A stretch of DNA of 64,000 nt from Paragordius varius (taxonomy: Eukaryota; Nematomorpha). Positions within the stretch are counted from its first letter, which is position 1. Every line of letters starts with the position of its first letter. The notes under the pieces were generated by a model. It saw only the letters and a list, made by a program, of their open reading frames with translations. It was not told the origin of the DNA and made no database searches. The stretch is taken from positions 3,844,001 to 3,908,000 of the forward strand of contig OZ176054.1 of assembly GCA_964247055.1 (NCBI GenBank). Direction: 5' to 3'. The translations under genes were made by a program, and so were the position numbers. Positions 10,801-23,148 of the stretch are shown here, one piece after another.

Positions 10801-13527
10801 TTTCACAAAAAATTCATAATTTTTAAATTCAAATATTTTGTCAACTATTTTTAGGTGACAATAAAGTGCAAAAAAGCTTTTTTTGTGCGTGAGGATTTAA
10901 ATTTTATGTTTTGTTGATATCTAACGATAAATCTAATTCTTCCGAAAAAACTGTAAAAACCATAAGATAATTTGGTTATAATTACAATTTTTCGGTAAAA
11001 TGGCTAAATTTTAAAATAATCTTCGCGAATTATGTTTGACTGTAAAAAGTTTTATAAATTTTAGTTTACAAGATAATATATAGAAAAGCGGCCCATTCAT
11101 TTTTATTTAGTAATCTTAAACTGATAAAAATTTAAGCTATAATTATCTATAATATAACAACATCCTTGGGGCTATTAGACAATATAGACTGGATTATTTA
11201 AAATATACCTTTTATTCAATACAATAAAATTAATGGTATTAGAAAGTTTCAAAAATGACACTTGAAGAAAAAATATTGTCCAGACCCCTAATGTTATGAT
11301 GCTATTTTATTATAACGAAAAGCACAAATTAACTGATTCGAAGGTTTTGTGTAAATTTGGTTGAATTTTTTAACAAATATTATTTAAGAAATTTAAATAG
11401 TGATTCCTTTATAATTTCCCATAATCAAAAAAATTATTTTCATTCAAAAGAAATCCAGTTATTTAATTAGCCCTAACTCTGTAAAACAATTATTTTTTCG
11501 TATTAAAGATAAATATTGTAATAAAAATATTTGCAGTATTTATTTGAGCTTGCCTTATATGGTTCCTGTATATATTCGTTTTTTGTTCTATCATCGCAAT
11601 CATTTTTAAAGAGAAGATAACACTTTTTTGTTATTATGTTTTTCGATTATGATATTCATGATCCTAATTCAAGGCAAGAGTTTTAAGACATTAGCAATTA
11701 ATTATATTTGATCTTTTTGGCTTGTAAATTTAAATAATTGACAACGAGAAATATATTTTTATCCCCATAAATAATTCTTTAAAATCCTAAGCAACACATT
11801 ATTAACAATAACATTATCTTATCAAATTTTTGCATTGTTTTAGTCAAACCAGGAGTCAAGTATCGAGAAATTGGAAATGTTATTCAAAAAGTAGCGAATG
11901 CCCATGGATTTTCTGTTGTTCGTAGTTTTTGTGGTCATGGTATTCACAAGTAAAAATTGCTCAATAAACGAGATTTAATAAATTTTGCATGTCCATGTAA
12001 AATATTTTATAACAATTTATTTTACTATATTTAGTTTGTAATATCTAGATTACCTAATTTTTATGTATATTGCCTTGCTTAATTAATGTTATATTTTTAG
12101 AGTTTTTCACACACTCCCCAACGTGCCACATTATGCAAGTAAAAATAAGTTTAATGCCCTCATAAGAATATTATTTTTTTTTATAAAACAGTTTTTAAAT
12201 ATTATATTATCGCATTTTTCCAGAAAATAAAGCTACTGGCGTCATGCAAGCTGGACATGCATTTACAATCGAACCAATGATAAACCAAGGTAAATTTTAA
12301 TATCTAATATATAACATGCACAACCAGACTTTATCAACGCTTAAATAAAGATACTCGAAATTATTTTATTTTACAGTAGCGTATGGCATATAACATTATT
12401 AGTCTACAAAAGAATAAACGAATGTTATTTTAAAAAAAACAAGGGGATATATGTATAAACAACTAGTGTTGTTATTTTTTTAAAAAAATATTTTCTTATT
12501 CTTTTATGGACTAACATTGTTACATGCCATACGCTACTGTATAAATGTAATGGTAACTTTTGGGTTTATGAAAGTTTGATACCTATTTGTTTATTCTTTT
12601 CTATATATGGATGATATTATAAATGAGAAATAACTAGTATAAAAGGCTTATTTCCAGTTTTTATTACGATTTTTAAATATACTATCTACACTTCATATTC
12701 ACCCTAAAATCATGTGTTTTTTAAGATTAAAAATTAATTATACTTCTTTATATATTTAAAATATATATTTTGATTAAAATTAAAATAATACTGAGAAAAT
12801 ATAAACTATCCATAAAGAAATGTTTCATCTTAATGATGAATTTTAGCCCGAAAACACAATTTATTTTAAGGGTCAATTTGGATTGTTCAATGGTGAAATT
12901 AAATTGTAAATGGTATATAATCGTGAATGTTTCGAAAAACAGAGATAAAATGTTTTTTCTCTGCGGAATTTTCTTTTGATAAAAAATAAGTAAAATGTAT
13001 TATCAGTACGCTTTTTGAGATGCCTTTCTTTCTTATTCAACATTTTTAAGGTGGTAAAAGAAATTATACTAATACAATTTTATATTATTTTTTACATTAA
13101 TTTTTTTATCCATTAAAAAAGATACTATGTTGTTTGAAAATTTTGGATATAGAGTTGGGTAACTCAGAAATACTTGTTTTCCAAGTTTACCTAATTAATT
13201 TGATACCATAAAAATTTTTGCAGTTATAAGATTGAGAGCTTTTTTATTTTTATAACCCACCCATAGTTTAGTTTTATTTAACTTTTACCAAAATTTAAAC
13301 TAATATTACGTATAAAAGTTAAAATGTATTTATTTTATTATATCTAATGAAAAGGGACATGGAAAGATGTAATATGGCCAGATGGCTGGACCGCCGTAAC
13401 GAGTGATGGAAAAAAGAGTGCGCAATTTGAACAAACTCTCCTGGTTACTCCACAAGGTTGTCAAATTCTAACTGCACGACGTGATCCAAAATATGGTGCA
13501 CAACCACATTTTATGGACTCCCTTTAG
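7862..13527 (+). CDS. METAP1: Methionine aminopeptidase 1
   Basis: Cytosolic metalloprotease that removes initiator methionine from nascent proteins. Twelve exons: 7862-8015, 8038-8084, 8115-8175, 8201-8292, 9202-9285, 9800-9867, 10128-10198, 10613-10744, 11844-11949, 12101-12138, 12224-12289 and 13355-13527. They sum to 363 codons plus stop. The first three introns are 22, 30 and 25 nt; later ones run from 85 to 1099 nt. The N-terminal zinc-finger region ([19 protein letters not shown], then FCSQTCF and a DDHKTLH) is ribosome-associated in the family. The catalytic metal ligands are all present: Asp in NVDITVY, Asp in GDLNETF, His in CGHGIHK, Glu in FTIEPM and Glu in SAQFEQT. Intron 4 carries a MITE and intron 11 a foldback element, which accounts for part of their length. 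Confidence 0.96.
8520..9104 (+). mobile_element. TTAA-flanked MITE, copy 1 (complete, in METAP1 intron 4)
   Basis: Ends are TTAA-CACTTGGATAC on the left and CGAAGTG-TTAA on the right. Both subterminal regions contain a short imperfect palindrome of the type GGGGTA-nnn-ATACCCC next to TTGATTCAAATT or AATTTGAATC. The internal region (about 8880-8990) includes ATGGCGTCGAAGTAG, conserved in other copies. No transposase. TTAA duplication points to the piggyBac superfamily; inferred from ends only. Confidence 0.8.
12372..12541. repeat. 170-bp foldback MITE with TA-CAGT ends (METAP1 intron 11)
   Basis: The left arm TACAGTAGCGTATGGCAT and the right arm ATGCCATACGCTACTGTA are inverted copies with only minor differences further in (AACATTATTAGTC against GACTAACATTGTT). 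TA dinucleotides bound the CAGT termini, as in Tc1/mariner-derived MITEs. High arm identity suggests a young insertion compared with the foldback at 512-742. Confidence 0.8.
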
Positions 13528-13605
13528 TTTTAATCTATATATGAATTCAGCAATATACATTTATTATATTCAGCTAAAAATGTAAAAATAAATGTGTTGA
13601 TTTGT

Positions 13606-13646
13606 TATATATATATATATATATATATATTAATATATATATATAC
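13606..13646. repeat. (TA)n microsatellite
   Basis: About 40 bp of nearly pure TA dinucleotides between the tail-to-tail METAP1 and RFK genes. Similar TA tracts occur at 51908-51943, 57757-57793 and 59359-59396. Confidence 0.9.
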
Positions 13647-13769
13647 TTTAACAAATCATGACTCAACCTTATATTAGTGTGAATGACTCATTCTGCAAAT
13701 CAATAAAATGTATTTGTAAGAAATGTATTATCGTACAGATCAAAAGAATATGATGAAAAGGGTAAAATA

Positions 13770-14330
13770 TCATTTGAAAATAATTAAAATTACTAATATT
13801 AATAATATAAAAAATACCATGGCTTAAATGAAACGACTCAATATCCCTGGTAAATTTATTAAGCGACAATTCAGATTGTGCGATTTCGATATCGTTTTTA
13901 ATTTGATTGATTAATTGATCTAAAATATTTATGATATCTAAACCTAAAGTGGAAAAATTTTTCTCGGGGCGTATATAACCAATCAATGATACTTTTAGCA
14001 AAGATCCATAAAAATCTTGTCCGTAATATCTTAAAACATGTACTTCCTACAATATACGTAAAATTTACAAATGACTGTCTAGCATTCTGAAAATACGGAC
14101 AGTAACCAAAGTTAGCCACCATTTCGTATATAGAGGTGTCCGAATTTATTGTAACATAGCCATAATAAATTCCGTTCGGTAAAGAGGTTTTGATGTTTAA
14201 AATATCATCCTCACTAAAATTAGCTAACTATATTCAGTAAAAAAAACCTGTGGGAAAACCCAAAGTTTTGCTACCTCTTCCAAACCCCTTTACAACACGT
14301 CCTTTCAAAAAAATTGGATATTTTAAATCT
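13770..14330 (-). CDS. RFK: Riboflavin kinase (start codon unresolved)
   Basis: Converts riboflavin to FMN. Exons on the minus strand: about 14330-14248, 14223-14069, 14046-13944, 13919-13818 and 13792-13770. The introns are 24, 22, 24 and 25 nt. The protein shows GRVVKGFGRGSKTLGFPTAN (the family's nucleotide-binding GFGRGSK-LG-PTAN motif), then LPNGIYYGYV, then YGQDFYGSLLKVSLIGYIRP and EKNFSTLDQLINQIKNDIE, matching human GYLRPEKNF and the following helix. The third intron is 24 nt and in frame: unspliced it would add eight residues (GLDIINIL) that other RFKs lack. The C-terminus IIFK-stop is the less certain part. I found no in-frame ATG upstream of about 14330, so a short first exon may be missing. 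Confidence 0.92.
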
Positions 14331-14391
14331 ATTTTGCAGATGTTTATGCTTTATTGTTCGGATTAGTTTAACATCCTGCTGTTTTACTGAT
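14331..14391. promoter_or_regulatory. Divergent RFK/RPL13A promoter interval
   Basis: About 61 bp separates the conserved RFK reading frame from the RPL13A start codon. The two genes are head to head, so start sites must lie here, or an RFK first exon overlaps RPL13A. No motif is identified by eye. Confidence 0.35.
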
Positions 14392-16071
14392 ATGAGTTTT
14401 CACGGCAATGTTTTGGTGATAGATGGAAAAGGCCATTTATTAGGACGATTAGCTGCAATTGCCGCTAAACATGCTCTTCAGGGTTTATTAATTTATTTTA
14501 TATTCAGGTCAAAAAATTGTTGTAGTTAGATGTGAAAAGATAAATATTTCCGGCAAGTTCATACGAAACAAGCGTACCATTTTTTTATATATAATATTTA
14601 GTTAAATATTTGGCTTTTTTGCGAAAACGTTGTAACGTTAACCCAGCTCGTGGTCCATTTCATTTGAGAGCTCCCAGTAAAATCCTACTGAGAACGATCA
14701 GAGGTAATTTCAATAATTTTACTAACTTTAATTTTTAAAATAATAAACTCTTATGTTACTCAGGTATGTTGCCGCATAAGACTCACAGAGGCTCAAATGC
14801 CCTTAAAAGTATTAAAGCTTTTGAAGGAATACCACCTCCATATAACAAAATGAAAAGACGCATAGTACCTTCGGCCCTCCGTATAATAAAACTGTTACCA
14901 GGCAGGAAAGTAATATAAATGGATTTGGTAGAGATTATATGATGACTCAACCTACATTATATGAATTAATTGATTAAAAATAAAATCTGACACTTAATTA
15001 ATTTTTTTATTTGTTTTATTTGCGATTCTTATATTTTACATTTAGTATTGCGAACTTAGCAGACTCTCACATGAGGTCGGTTGGAAATACCAAAATGTAA
15101 TTGAAACATTGGAGGCTCGTCGAATGTCAAAAGGGAAGCGTCATTTAATCCAAAAGAAACATGAAAAGGTAAGATTTTATACAAATTTTTTAAATCCTTA
15201 AATTTATAGTTTAAGATTTTATAACCGCTAAAAATGTTCTAAAAATATAATGATATGTTAATATAACGCTAAAATTTAGGTAACTACTAATCCAATTTTA
15301 TACCAAAGTGAGTGGTACAAATTTAAATTTATTCTTCTATCTTAAACTATCTAAAAAAATTTCAAGTCATTTTTTTAATGATATTGCCTATATTCTTTTT
15401 TTACCAGAATTATGGTTAATGTACAATAAGAACCAATATTTTTTAAGCTATATGTTTCTGAATGCTGTTTGGCTTAATGTTAAAATAATAAACGGTCATT
15501 ATTGGTGATATATAGGTTCGTGCATCTTTATATAAGAGAAAACTTTACCATATTTAAAATATTTGATTTGTATCGAAGAACATAATTTAGTATTATATAA
15601 AATTTTAGCGATTATAAAAATATCAAACTTTTTTGGCATATATTTGCCTTCTTCATGTTTATAATTTTAAAATAGGTTATAAATTTTTATTGTTAAAGTT
15701 AAGAGGCCTGTACGCTTATTAGTTTAAAATGTGGTTTTTAAAAGAAGGATCTATATTTTGGTAACCTCGCCGAGTAAAATTTTGTAAATTTATTTTACAC
15801 CCCATATTTTAAAAGTATAAACTCTTTTTTGTAATTTTTATCATTCATAAAAGGCACTATAGTGCATATTATTCTAATGCGTTTAATACTTTGTTTTACA
15901 TAATTATTTTATGTTAATTTTATGTCAATCCTTATTAATAGCGTTTATTCGCACAATTATTTATACCATTATATTTAATATTTTTAGAAAGTACTGAATA
16001 AAGCAAGAGAAAATGTACAAGAAAAAATTAAAGCTTATCAAGATATCATTGAATCTTATGGGGGACACTGA
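14392..16071 (+). CDS. RPL13A: 60S ribosomal protein L13a (uL13)
   Basis: Large-subunit ribosomal protein. Exons: 14392-14482, 14508-14573, 14602-14703, 14764-14909, 15046-15168 and 15988-16071, giving 203 residues, the same length as human. The first three introns are 25, 28 and 60 nt; the last two are 136 and 819 nt. Diagnostic stretches are [54 protein letters not shown] and [19 protein letters not shown]. The C-terminal part shows [19 protein letters not shown] and [10 protein letters not shown], followed by a basic helix. The 28-nt intron begins after the C of codon CTT, giving RNKLKYLAF as in human RNKLKYLAF. It ends 70 bp from the convergent UPF3 stop. Confidence 0.97.
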
Positions 16072-16141
16072 TTATTAAATCACTTTACAAATATAATATT
16101 AATAATAAATAATCAAATTTATTTTATTACTATTTTTACAA

Positions 16142-19100
16142 TTATTTTTTTGGCTTCGAAATTAATCCACGACCAGGTTTATATAATTGGATGGGTTGAC
16201 GTTCCTTTAAATTATATATTAGGTAAATAAAATACTTTTCTTCCGATTTGGGTTGGTTTTGCAGAATTTTCTGAATTTGTATCTAATAAATAATTTAATG
16301 TTACAAACATCACAAAAAGTAGGACTCCGGATTAGAGTTTTCATACCATAAAGTAATTCATATTCATAATATTTATATTTCATGGTAATTTGAAGCGATT
16401 TTTTACATAACATATGCCCTTGTGTACAACTAATATCTTTACAGATCATGCTCCAGCCAACACCGCGGGAAGGTAGTAATAAAATTTTAACAAAAATTAA
16501 TTAAACCTTTTTCCTTTGGGTTTACGTTTTCATTGGTTACATGTGTTTTTTCGCTTGAATTTTCTTCAGTGACCACTGGTTTTCTTTGGATTATGATTGA
16601 ATTTCCCGATATTTCAAATTTTGGCTTTTCAGTTTTGGGTGAAACAGTTTCATCCACCTTATATAGGAATAATTGTGATAAAACATCTACATTGAACCCG
16701 CTTTAAAATAACCCCCCCTCTCTTAGCTTTAATACGCAGCGCCTATAAACTTATTTTATTTGATCATCATGCAGCACCCGATTTCGATATAAAATCCAAA
16801 TATAATAAAAAACATAATTTCTAATCATTTTTTATTAATTTTAAATATATAATATAATATATATTAAAAAATTAATATAAACTAAATTTAATCGATAAAT
16901 CTACTCATATAAATTATTTAAAAATGAGTTATCATGCTGATAATAACACATAATAATCACACAATCGGGGGCATTATGGCGGGAGACCTAATTGGTATTC
17001 TATATGTTAGACCATATACTTAAAATTGCGGCCGGTACTTACAAATGTTTAACTATTAAAATTTATTAATTCAGAACAACCATTTCCAAAATAAATATAT
17101 CTAGATAAAAACGAGATAACTCATGTAAAAGCATTAATGGCGATTAAGCTTTCATTTTTCATATCTGATGAGTTTTGCTGTAAAATTTAAATCGTTTTAT
17201 ATATACATTAAATATAGTGATAACAATAGTTGTGAAAAATTTAAGGGCGCATACATATTTTTTAAATGGTGTCAGTTTTTTGATTAAGTGGTCAAAAACC
17301 TCATTCATCATGATTAGTAAATTTTCTTCCAATCTTAGAGGGTATCATATGCACAAATAAAATTTAAAAACTAACTTTAACTTGTGTAAGAGTGAATGAT
17401 TTTTCCGGCTTCAAAATATTAATTGACTTGTCTTTACTCAAAATTATGGGCGTTTTAATTGTTTGTGAACTGTCATTGGGACTCTTTTTACTTGAAGAAA
17501 GTTTATTTTTATCTGGTGAATTTTCTTTGAATGAAGTACGTTCTTTGCGGTCAACACTGTTAAAAGAAATTTTTCCGTTTTCTTCTATGATAACTAATGA
17601 CAAAAAATAATTTATATAAAATACGAGTTTAACCAATCACAGAGTGATGTTTAATTACTAAATAAATTTTTGAATTGAAATGTAAGGTAATAATTTTCAA
17701 TTTGTTTAATTAATTGAATATCGTAATACCGAGTGCCCACCTAAATTGCCGAGTTTTATAAAAAAAAGATTTTCAAAACACTCATATTAAGTTATACTAA
17801 GTGCATACAAACATATTACTCTGCTAAATTATTGTTATATAATTTAGATTTTAATTACAAAATTTTAGTTTAGTTTAGGTTTAGTTAATTATATTACGAA
17901 ATTATATTAAAATTAATTAGGCTTATTGCAATTTTATGCATATAATATAATTTCTAAAAAAAGTTTCTGTTTACGATTTATTGATCAAAGTCGAGCGTAT
18001 GTTCTTTTGCTTTATTATTTTCTGAAAAGTAAATAAACTGTTACAAACATTATAACTTCATGTATTTTGAAAAAGTGTAATAAACACTTTAAAATACGAT
18101 TATAAAAAATTATAATATTGAATATCTGAAAAATGTATGTATTTTTATTAATATCTTACCAATGAGCGTATAATTAGCCAATGGTTAAATAAATAAATTA
18201 TATTTCTAATGCTTTATCGTAAACAACTACCATTCTTAAGTTAATATACTATATTTAAAAAAAAACCCAATTTTATATCTTCACCCAAAAATATGGAGTT
18301 GTGTAAATGTTAAAATTAATATGTGCGTTACGAAATCGGTATTAATGTTATTGCTAATTAATTTATAATTAATTTTCAACTTTAATTGTCAAATCATGCG
18401 CTTGCCTTTAAAAAACAACAAACCTTTTTTGTTAGTCTCTGAGTCTCCTCCAACAATAACAACTCTACGAGGAACAGATGATGGATTCGTTCTTTTTTCC
18501 GTTGACAGTTTTTCTTCTCTTAGTTTCTATAAAAAAATTTTAAATATCATAAATTTAAAAAATCTGGTAATTTATCTTCAAAATCGTGATCGGTGCGATG
18601 TAAAAATAAAAGGACCGCGTAATATATTAGACCCTTTTTAATGGTAAAAATAATCAAATTAGCATAGCATTTGTAGGTAATTTTGACAAATGGGTATAGA
18701 CCATGTAAGTGAAGCAAGATATTTATAAATAGTATTCTTTTTTTAAAAAAGTATTTTCTTAAACATTTTACGTTTTGTTCGTAAAATTTCCTTTCAACCA
18801 TAATAACGTTATTGTTATTATTTTAAAATTTTATAGCGATGTGATATGTTTAATCGTATTTTCCTATTTATTTATGTTATTTTTTATTTCTGTTGATGTC
18901 AGCTATTTTGGAATGAGTACAAAAAGTCCAGTCTCGACACGAAAAATTTTCTACGCTCTCAAAAACGCACAATAAAATCGATGATCTCCTATTATATTTA
19001 TAAGAAATTAGTTGTTGTTTTATGCTTTGGCGGGTCAAATAGCCGAATATTTAATTTTCTTTAAAAGCAAATTACCTAAAATCGTTTAATTTTTGTTGAT

Positions 19101-21105
19101 CAAATAAAGGGTATATTATTTTGGATCAATGGGAGTGGTACTCATTGAAAAATTGTTTAAGTCAAATAAAATATAATCATTGTGTCATAAGCCATGTACC
19201 ACATAATGCCGATAAATATTGCATAGATTTGAGATATATGCAGATTATACTTTAAAAAATTAAATCAATAATTCAAGGTCATAAAAAGCCCTTTTAGGAC
19301 CGCGGTTTGAGTAATAAAGGATGTAGAAAACCTCTTTACCAGTGTCCAACATAAAGGGGTAATCCTTGTTGAAAAAAAATTTACAAACGTATATTCCAAA
19401 TATTTTTTATAAAACTATGAATCATTTGACATATAAATATGAACATACTTTAACAGCATCACGCTTTTCAACTTTTTGTTGGGAAATATATTCGAGCAAA
19501 GGGGTGGTTTTTTCAATGTATCCCTCTAAATAGGTAGGAGTATGATAAATAAGATATTTTATTTAAATAAAATTTAAAGTCAAATATAAACCCATGAAAG
19601 CATAATTTTATATCTTAAATTTATTTATCTAACTTAGTCCGATGTTATATAAATTTATTTTAAGCAAGATATATTTCATATATATCTGATTAATTCAAAA
19701 AATTAAATTTATTTGGAAAAACTTACATTATTGATTTTATCAGATTATCACACAAATGTATGAATTCAAAATAATACAATTGCTAATTATAAAAAAATAT
19801 TTATGTTATAATGCACCCATCTGTGAGGATCCTAAATGTTGGAAAATGGTTCCAATTTTTCCAATACATTCCATATTTGAAACAAGTATTTTATGTAAGT
19901 GTCATCTGTTCTAAACCAAACATATTTTTCTCCAATTCTTTAACAAACGATATAAAATTTATAAACTCTTTGGTTTATATCTTAGTTTATGAAAGATAAT
20001 AATTATACCAATACGTAATTTTTCGCAAAAATTAATTTTCGCAAGGCATGATACAAAAATTGAATGCTTAAATTAAAGATGACAAAACTGATTGAATTCC
20101 GTAATTATATTATAGGAATAGTTGTGCCAAACAATATCGTACTTTTGCTTTTAAAAATCAATAAATATATAATACAAAATTAAAACAAACTTTTCATTTC
20201 AAGCTCCTTTTGTTCTATTTCCTCAATCCATTTGTCAAAAGGCACATGGTCTTTTGTTTTTAGTGATGGTTCTGATTCCAAACCTGACAAAAAGGATTTG
20301 TAATCCTCATCTGGATAAAATAAAAACTGCCATTATTATGTACAAATATCTTGCGTATTATAAAATATTTGTTAGCATGATTTTGTAACAAAACACACAA
20401 TCTATAAGAAACATTTAGTATTAAGATGTCCAACACACTTTGTGCGGTACGCAAAAATGCTCTATAAAATGTTTAAATAAACAAAAAACTACATTTAAAT
20501 CAAAATACGATATAGAGGATATATTATTCAAAATTGGGATCAAAATAAATAAAAAACCAAAAACTATCAAATTAACTCGCAAAGATATTTGTGTTGAAAC
20601 TATTGTTCTAATATAATAGTATATTTAACATATATATTAATGTAATGATATGTATTGATTAACTTTGCTTATTAACGCGCATATACCAAATATTTATTAA
20701 AAAAACCTTCAAATATGGTTCCCATTTTTAAATCGGTTTTTTTCAATTTCGGAATTTTTTGGAATAGGGCGAATTCGATTGACAATGCATAATCATCTAC
20801 ATTTAAAATAGGAATTACTCTCTTTATCTTTTAAAATCAATCCATCATATTTTCTAAACATCCAAAATGACTTTTCTTCCATAAAATTTAAATAGAGTCT
20901 CGTAAGTGTCGATCCATCAAAACTACAATTTATAAAGTAAAAACCTTTTATATTTAACAAAACGTTTGTAATTATGAGCAGGTATATCCAAATGCAAATG
21001 AACGTTTTTGTCATTTATATATGGAGGCAAATTATTTACAATAACCTATATTTTAGTTAAATTAACTTTAAATCCAAACTTCGGCTTTTCTTTTTCGATC
21101 GTCAT
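16142..21105 (-). CDS. UPF3: UPF3, nonsense-mediated mRNA decay factor
   Basis: UPF3 links the exon-junction complex (EJC) to UPF2 in mRNA surveillance. Eleven exons on the minus strand: 21105-21067, 21045-20945, 20922-20819, 20796-20707, 20310-20191, 19525-19449, 18526-18424, 17584-17376, 16657-16507, 16282-16236 and 16204-16142. They sum to 367 codons plus stop. Introns 1-3 are 21, 22 and 22 nt and intron 10 is 31 nt; the rest are 0.3-0.9 kb. The RRM-like UPF2-binding domain is seen in FKVIVNNLPPYINDK, GSTLTRLYLNF and YALSIEFALFQKIPK. It is followed by KKTDLKMGTIFEDEDYKSFL and TTPLLEYISQQK (human TTPLLSFLKNKQ). The middle is charged and low-complexity. The C-terminus ERQPIQLYKPGRGLISKPKK matches the EJC-binding motif of human UPF3B (RPAMQLYQPGARSR). 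Confidence 0.92.
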
Positions 21106-21785
21106 GTGGTTTATTGGGCTGATGAATCAACAGGTCATAATATCGGCTGTTTCATAAGTCAAAATAGATGATATGGGATAATTACCGGTATTGTAATTAC
21201 AAAATTGCGCTTGCACATCAGAATTGTCACCTTAAACGGTCTAAACGATATCAACAAAAAATAAGTTAATTATTTTAAGCATTTCTCTTTTGCAATATTA
21301 AAATATTATTAAAAAATCGACGTCCCATATAATATTGACGCTCAATTAAGGGCCCCTGAATTTAAACGGATCCGAATATGTGACTTGATATTAAACCTAT
21401 GCTTCAGCCAAAAAATGCGTGTCTGAATCTCTTTGATTTGAAACCACTACCACAAAGTGCAAACCTTGTTTAAAAAATGACCTGTAAGCCCCAAAAAGAT
21501 TAATAAAAACTTTGATTTTTTTTATCATCAGAATATTATTTCATCCGGATTTATAGCCCTTGATTAATAAACGGTGTACAAACAAATATGTAATAATATT
21601 ATAAAGTTTTCCTATATTGTTTGAGGGTAGTCTATGGTATTATAATTTTTCAAGTGTACATCTTTGTAAAAATGAATAAATGTCTACCAAATGCACCATG
21701 AAAATTTTGATATTATCTATCACAAAATACATAAATATTTTGTCCACTTATAAAAATAATTGGTTGGTGATGCGCCATACTTTTC

Positions 21786-22351
21786 TTAACACTTCGATTT
21801 AAATTGGGGCATCTAAATACCCCAGACTAAATTTTAATTAATTTAAAAAAACTACTGAAGGAAACGGTCCCAATTTAAATTTATGCTTCTATCTTAATGA
21901 TAATTATATAAATATGCCCAATTAGCTTAAAAAAATTTTGTTTTGAAAAAAATTCCATCTCAAGCTACTTAGACGCCATTTTTATTTTATAAAATTTTTG
22001 CAAAATATCGTCTTCATTTAATTTTAAGGGTAGAACTAAAGCTAAATTTTAATATAAATTACATTTAACATTGATAGAAATAGAAAAAGCGGTTTATATT
22101 GTATTATTTTTTAATTTTACCATTTTACACATGCCACGTTGACGAAATTTTTAGGTTTTGGCTTAAAATATTTAATATCAAATATTTTTGAAAAATGTTT
22201 TTTATATATTTAGGTTTATTAATGTTATATAAGTGGAAAATTTTGCCATGGATTTGATTCCTTCCAAACTTTTTAAAGTATTTGATTTTAAACAGGCCTG
22301 GGGTATCCAACTACCCCAATTTGAATCGAAGGACTAAAATGAGTGTGTTGT
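21786..22351 (-). mobile_element. TTAA-flanked MITE, copy 2 (reverse, one end truncated)
   Basis: Begins TTAA-CACTTCGATT at 21786 with the subterminal GGGGCATCTAAATACCCC-like palindrome. It ends GAGTGTGTTGTATC near 22351 without the final CCAAGTG-TTAA, so about 12 bp of that end are lost. Internal sequence matches copies 1 and 4. It lies 150 bp upstream of RhoGDI. Confidence 0.78.
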
Positions 22352-22498
22352 ATCATGTCAATTTTTTTACCCTCATTGGATGGTCGCAGAAATATTTTAT
22401 TTTGATCAAATTTCATAAATATAAACGGTAATTTTTAATAAAAAATCAATACTTATATAGAAGAAATAGATATTTTTATCACCTGTCTTTAGTTTATC

Positions 22499-23102
22499 AT
22501 GCAAAATACTGAAGAAACATCAATCCAAGAATTTATTCCTCCTAATCAAAAAAGCATTAATGAAATAATTGAGACACATACTGACGATGAAAGTTTGATT
22601 AAATATAAGCAAAAACTTCTGGGAGAAGCCGTTAATAACTGTATAATATTAGGTATTGTCACTTAATATTTAGATGAATTGAATCCGAATACTGTTATTT
22701 TAGATAGATTAACTTTGTACGTAGACAAACAACAACAAATCTAGGGACAATCGCAAATGCCACAATAGTTTTAAAAGAAAAAACAGTCTACTCTTTTAAA
22801 ATTGATTTTTATGTCCAACGCGAAATTGTATATGGTTTAAAATACATGCAATCATTTTATAGAAAGGGTATACTGGGTATGTTTAAATATATTTTCTAGT
22901 TGACAAAAACACATATATGATAGGTTGTTATGGGCCCAAAACACAACTAAATTCATATAAAACTCCAAATGAAGAAGCACCTTCAGGATTAATTGCGCGC
23001 GGAAAATACGATGTTAAATCCGTTTTAATTGATGATGATAAAAAAGAACATTTAAAATGGAATTGGAATTTAGAAATCAAGAAAAATTGGCCCGATGAAT
23101 AA
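22499..23102 (+). CDS. RhoGDI: Rho GDP-dissociation inhibitor (one unresolved frame break)
   Basis: Binds prenylated Rho GTPases in the GDP state and holds them in the cytosol. The N-terminal arm shows PPNQKSINEIIETHTDDESL and KYKQKLLG (human PPAQKSIQEIQELDKDDESL). The beta-sandwich shows VYSFKIDFYVQREIVYGLKY, TYMIGCYGP and HLKWNWNLEIKKNWPDE-stop. Intron 1 ends at 22673 and is 33 nt (from 22641) or 21 nt (from 22653); both keep the phase. Intron 2 is 23 nt (22877-22899), joining RKGIL to VDKNTYM as in human RKGVKIDKTDYM. Between LTLY (about 22717) and GTIANATIVLKE (about 22745) the frame shifts and no GT-AG pair of the right length fits. A one-base assembly error, a non-canonical splice or a damaged gene are the options. 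Confidence 0.88.
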
Positions 23103-23148
23103 ATTTACAAAGCATGAATAAACAAAATGCTAACAATAAATATATTAT

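Noticed and set aside
16219-16449. 76-codon open frame on the minus strand with several Cys/His residues
   Set aside because: It looked like a zinc-finger exon of UPF3. A better path skips it: exon 9 (ending 16507) joins 16282 and gives TNSENSAKPTQIGRK then the EJC motif in frame. The open frame lies in the intron.
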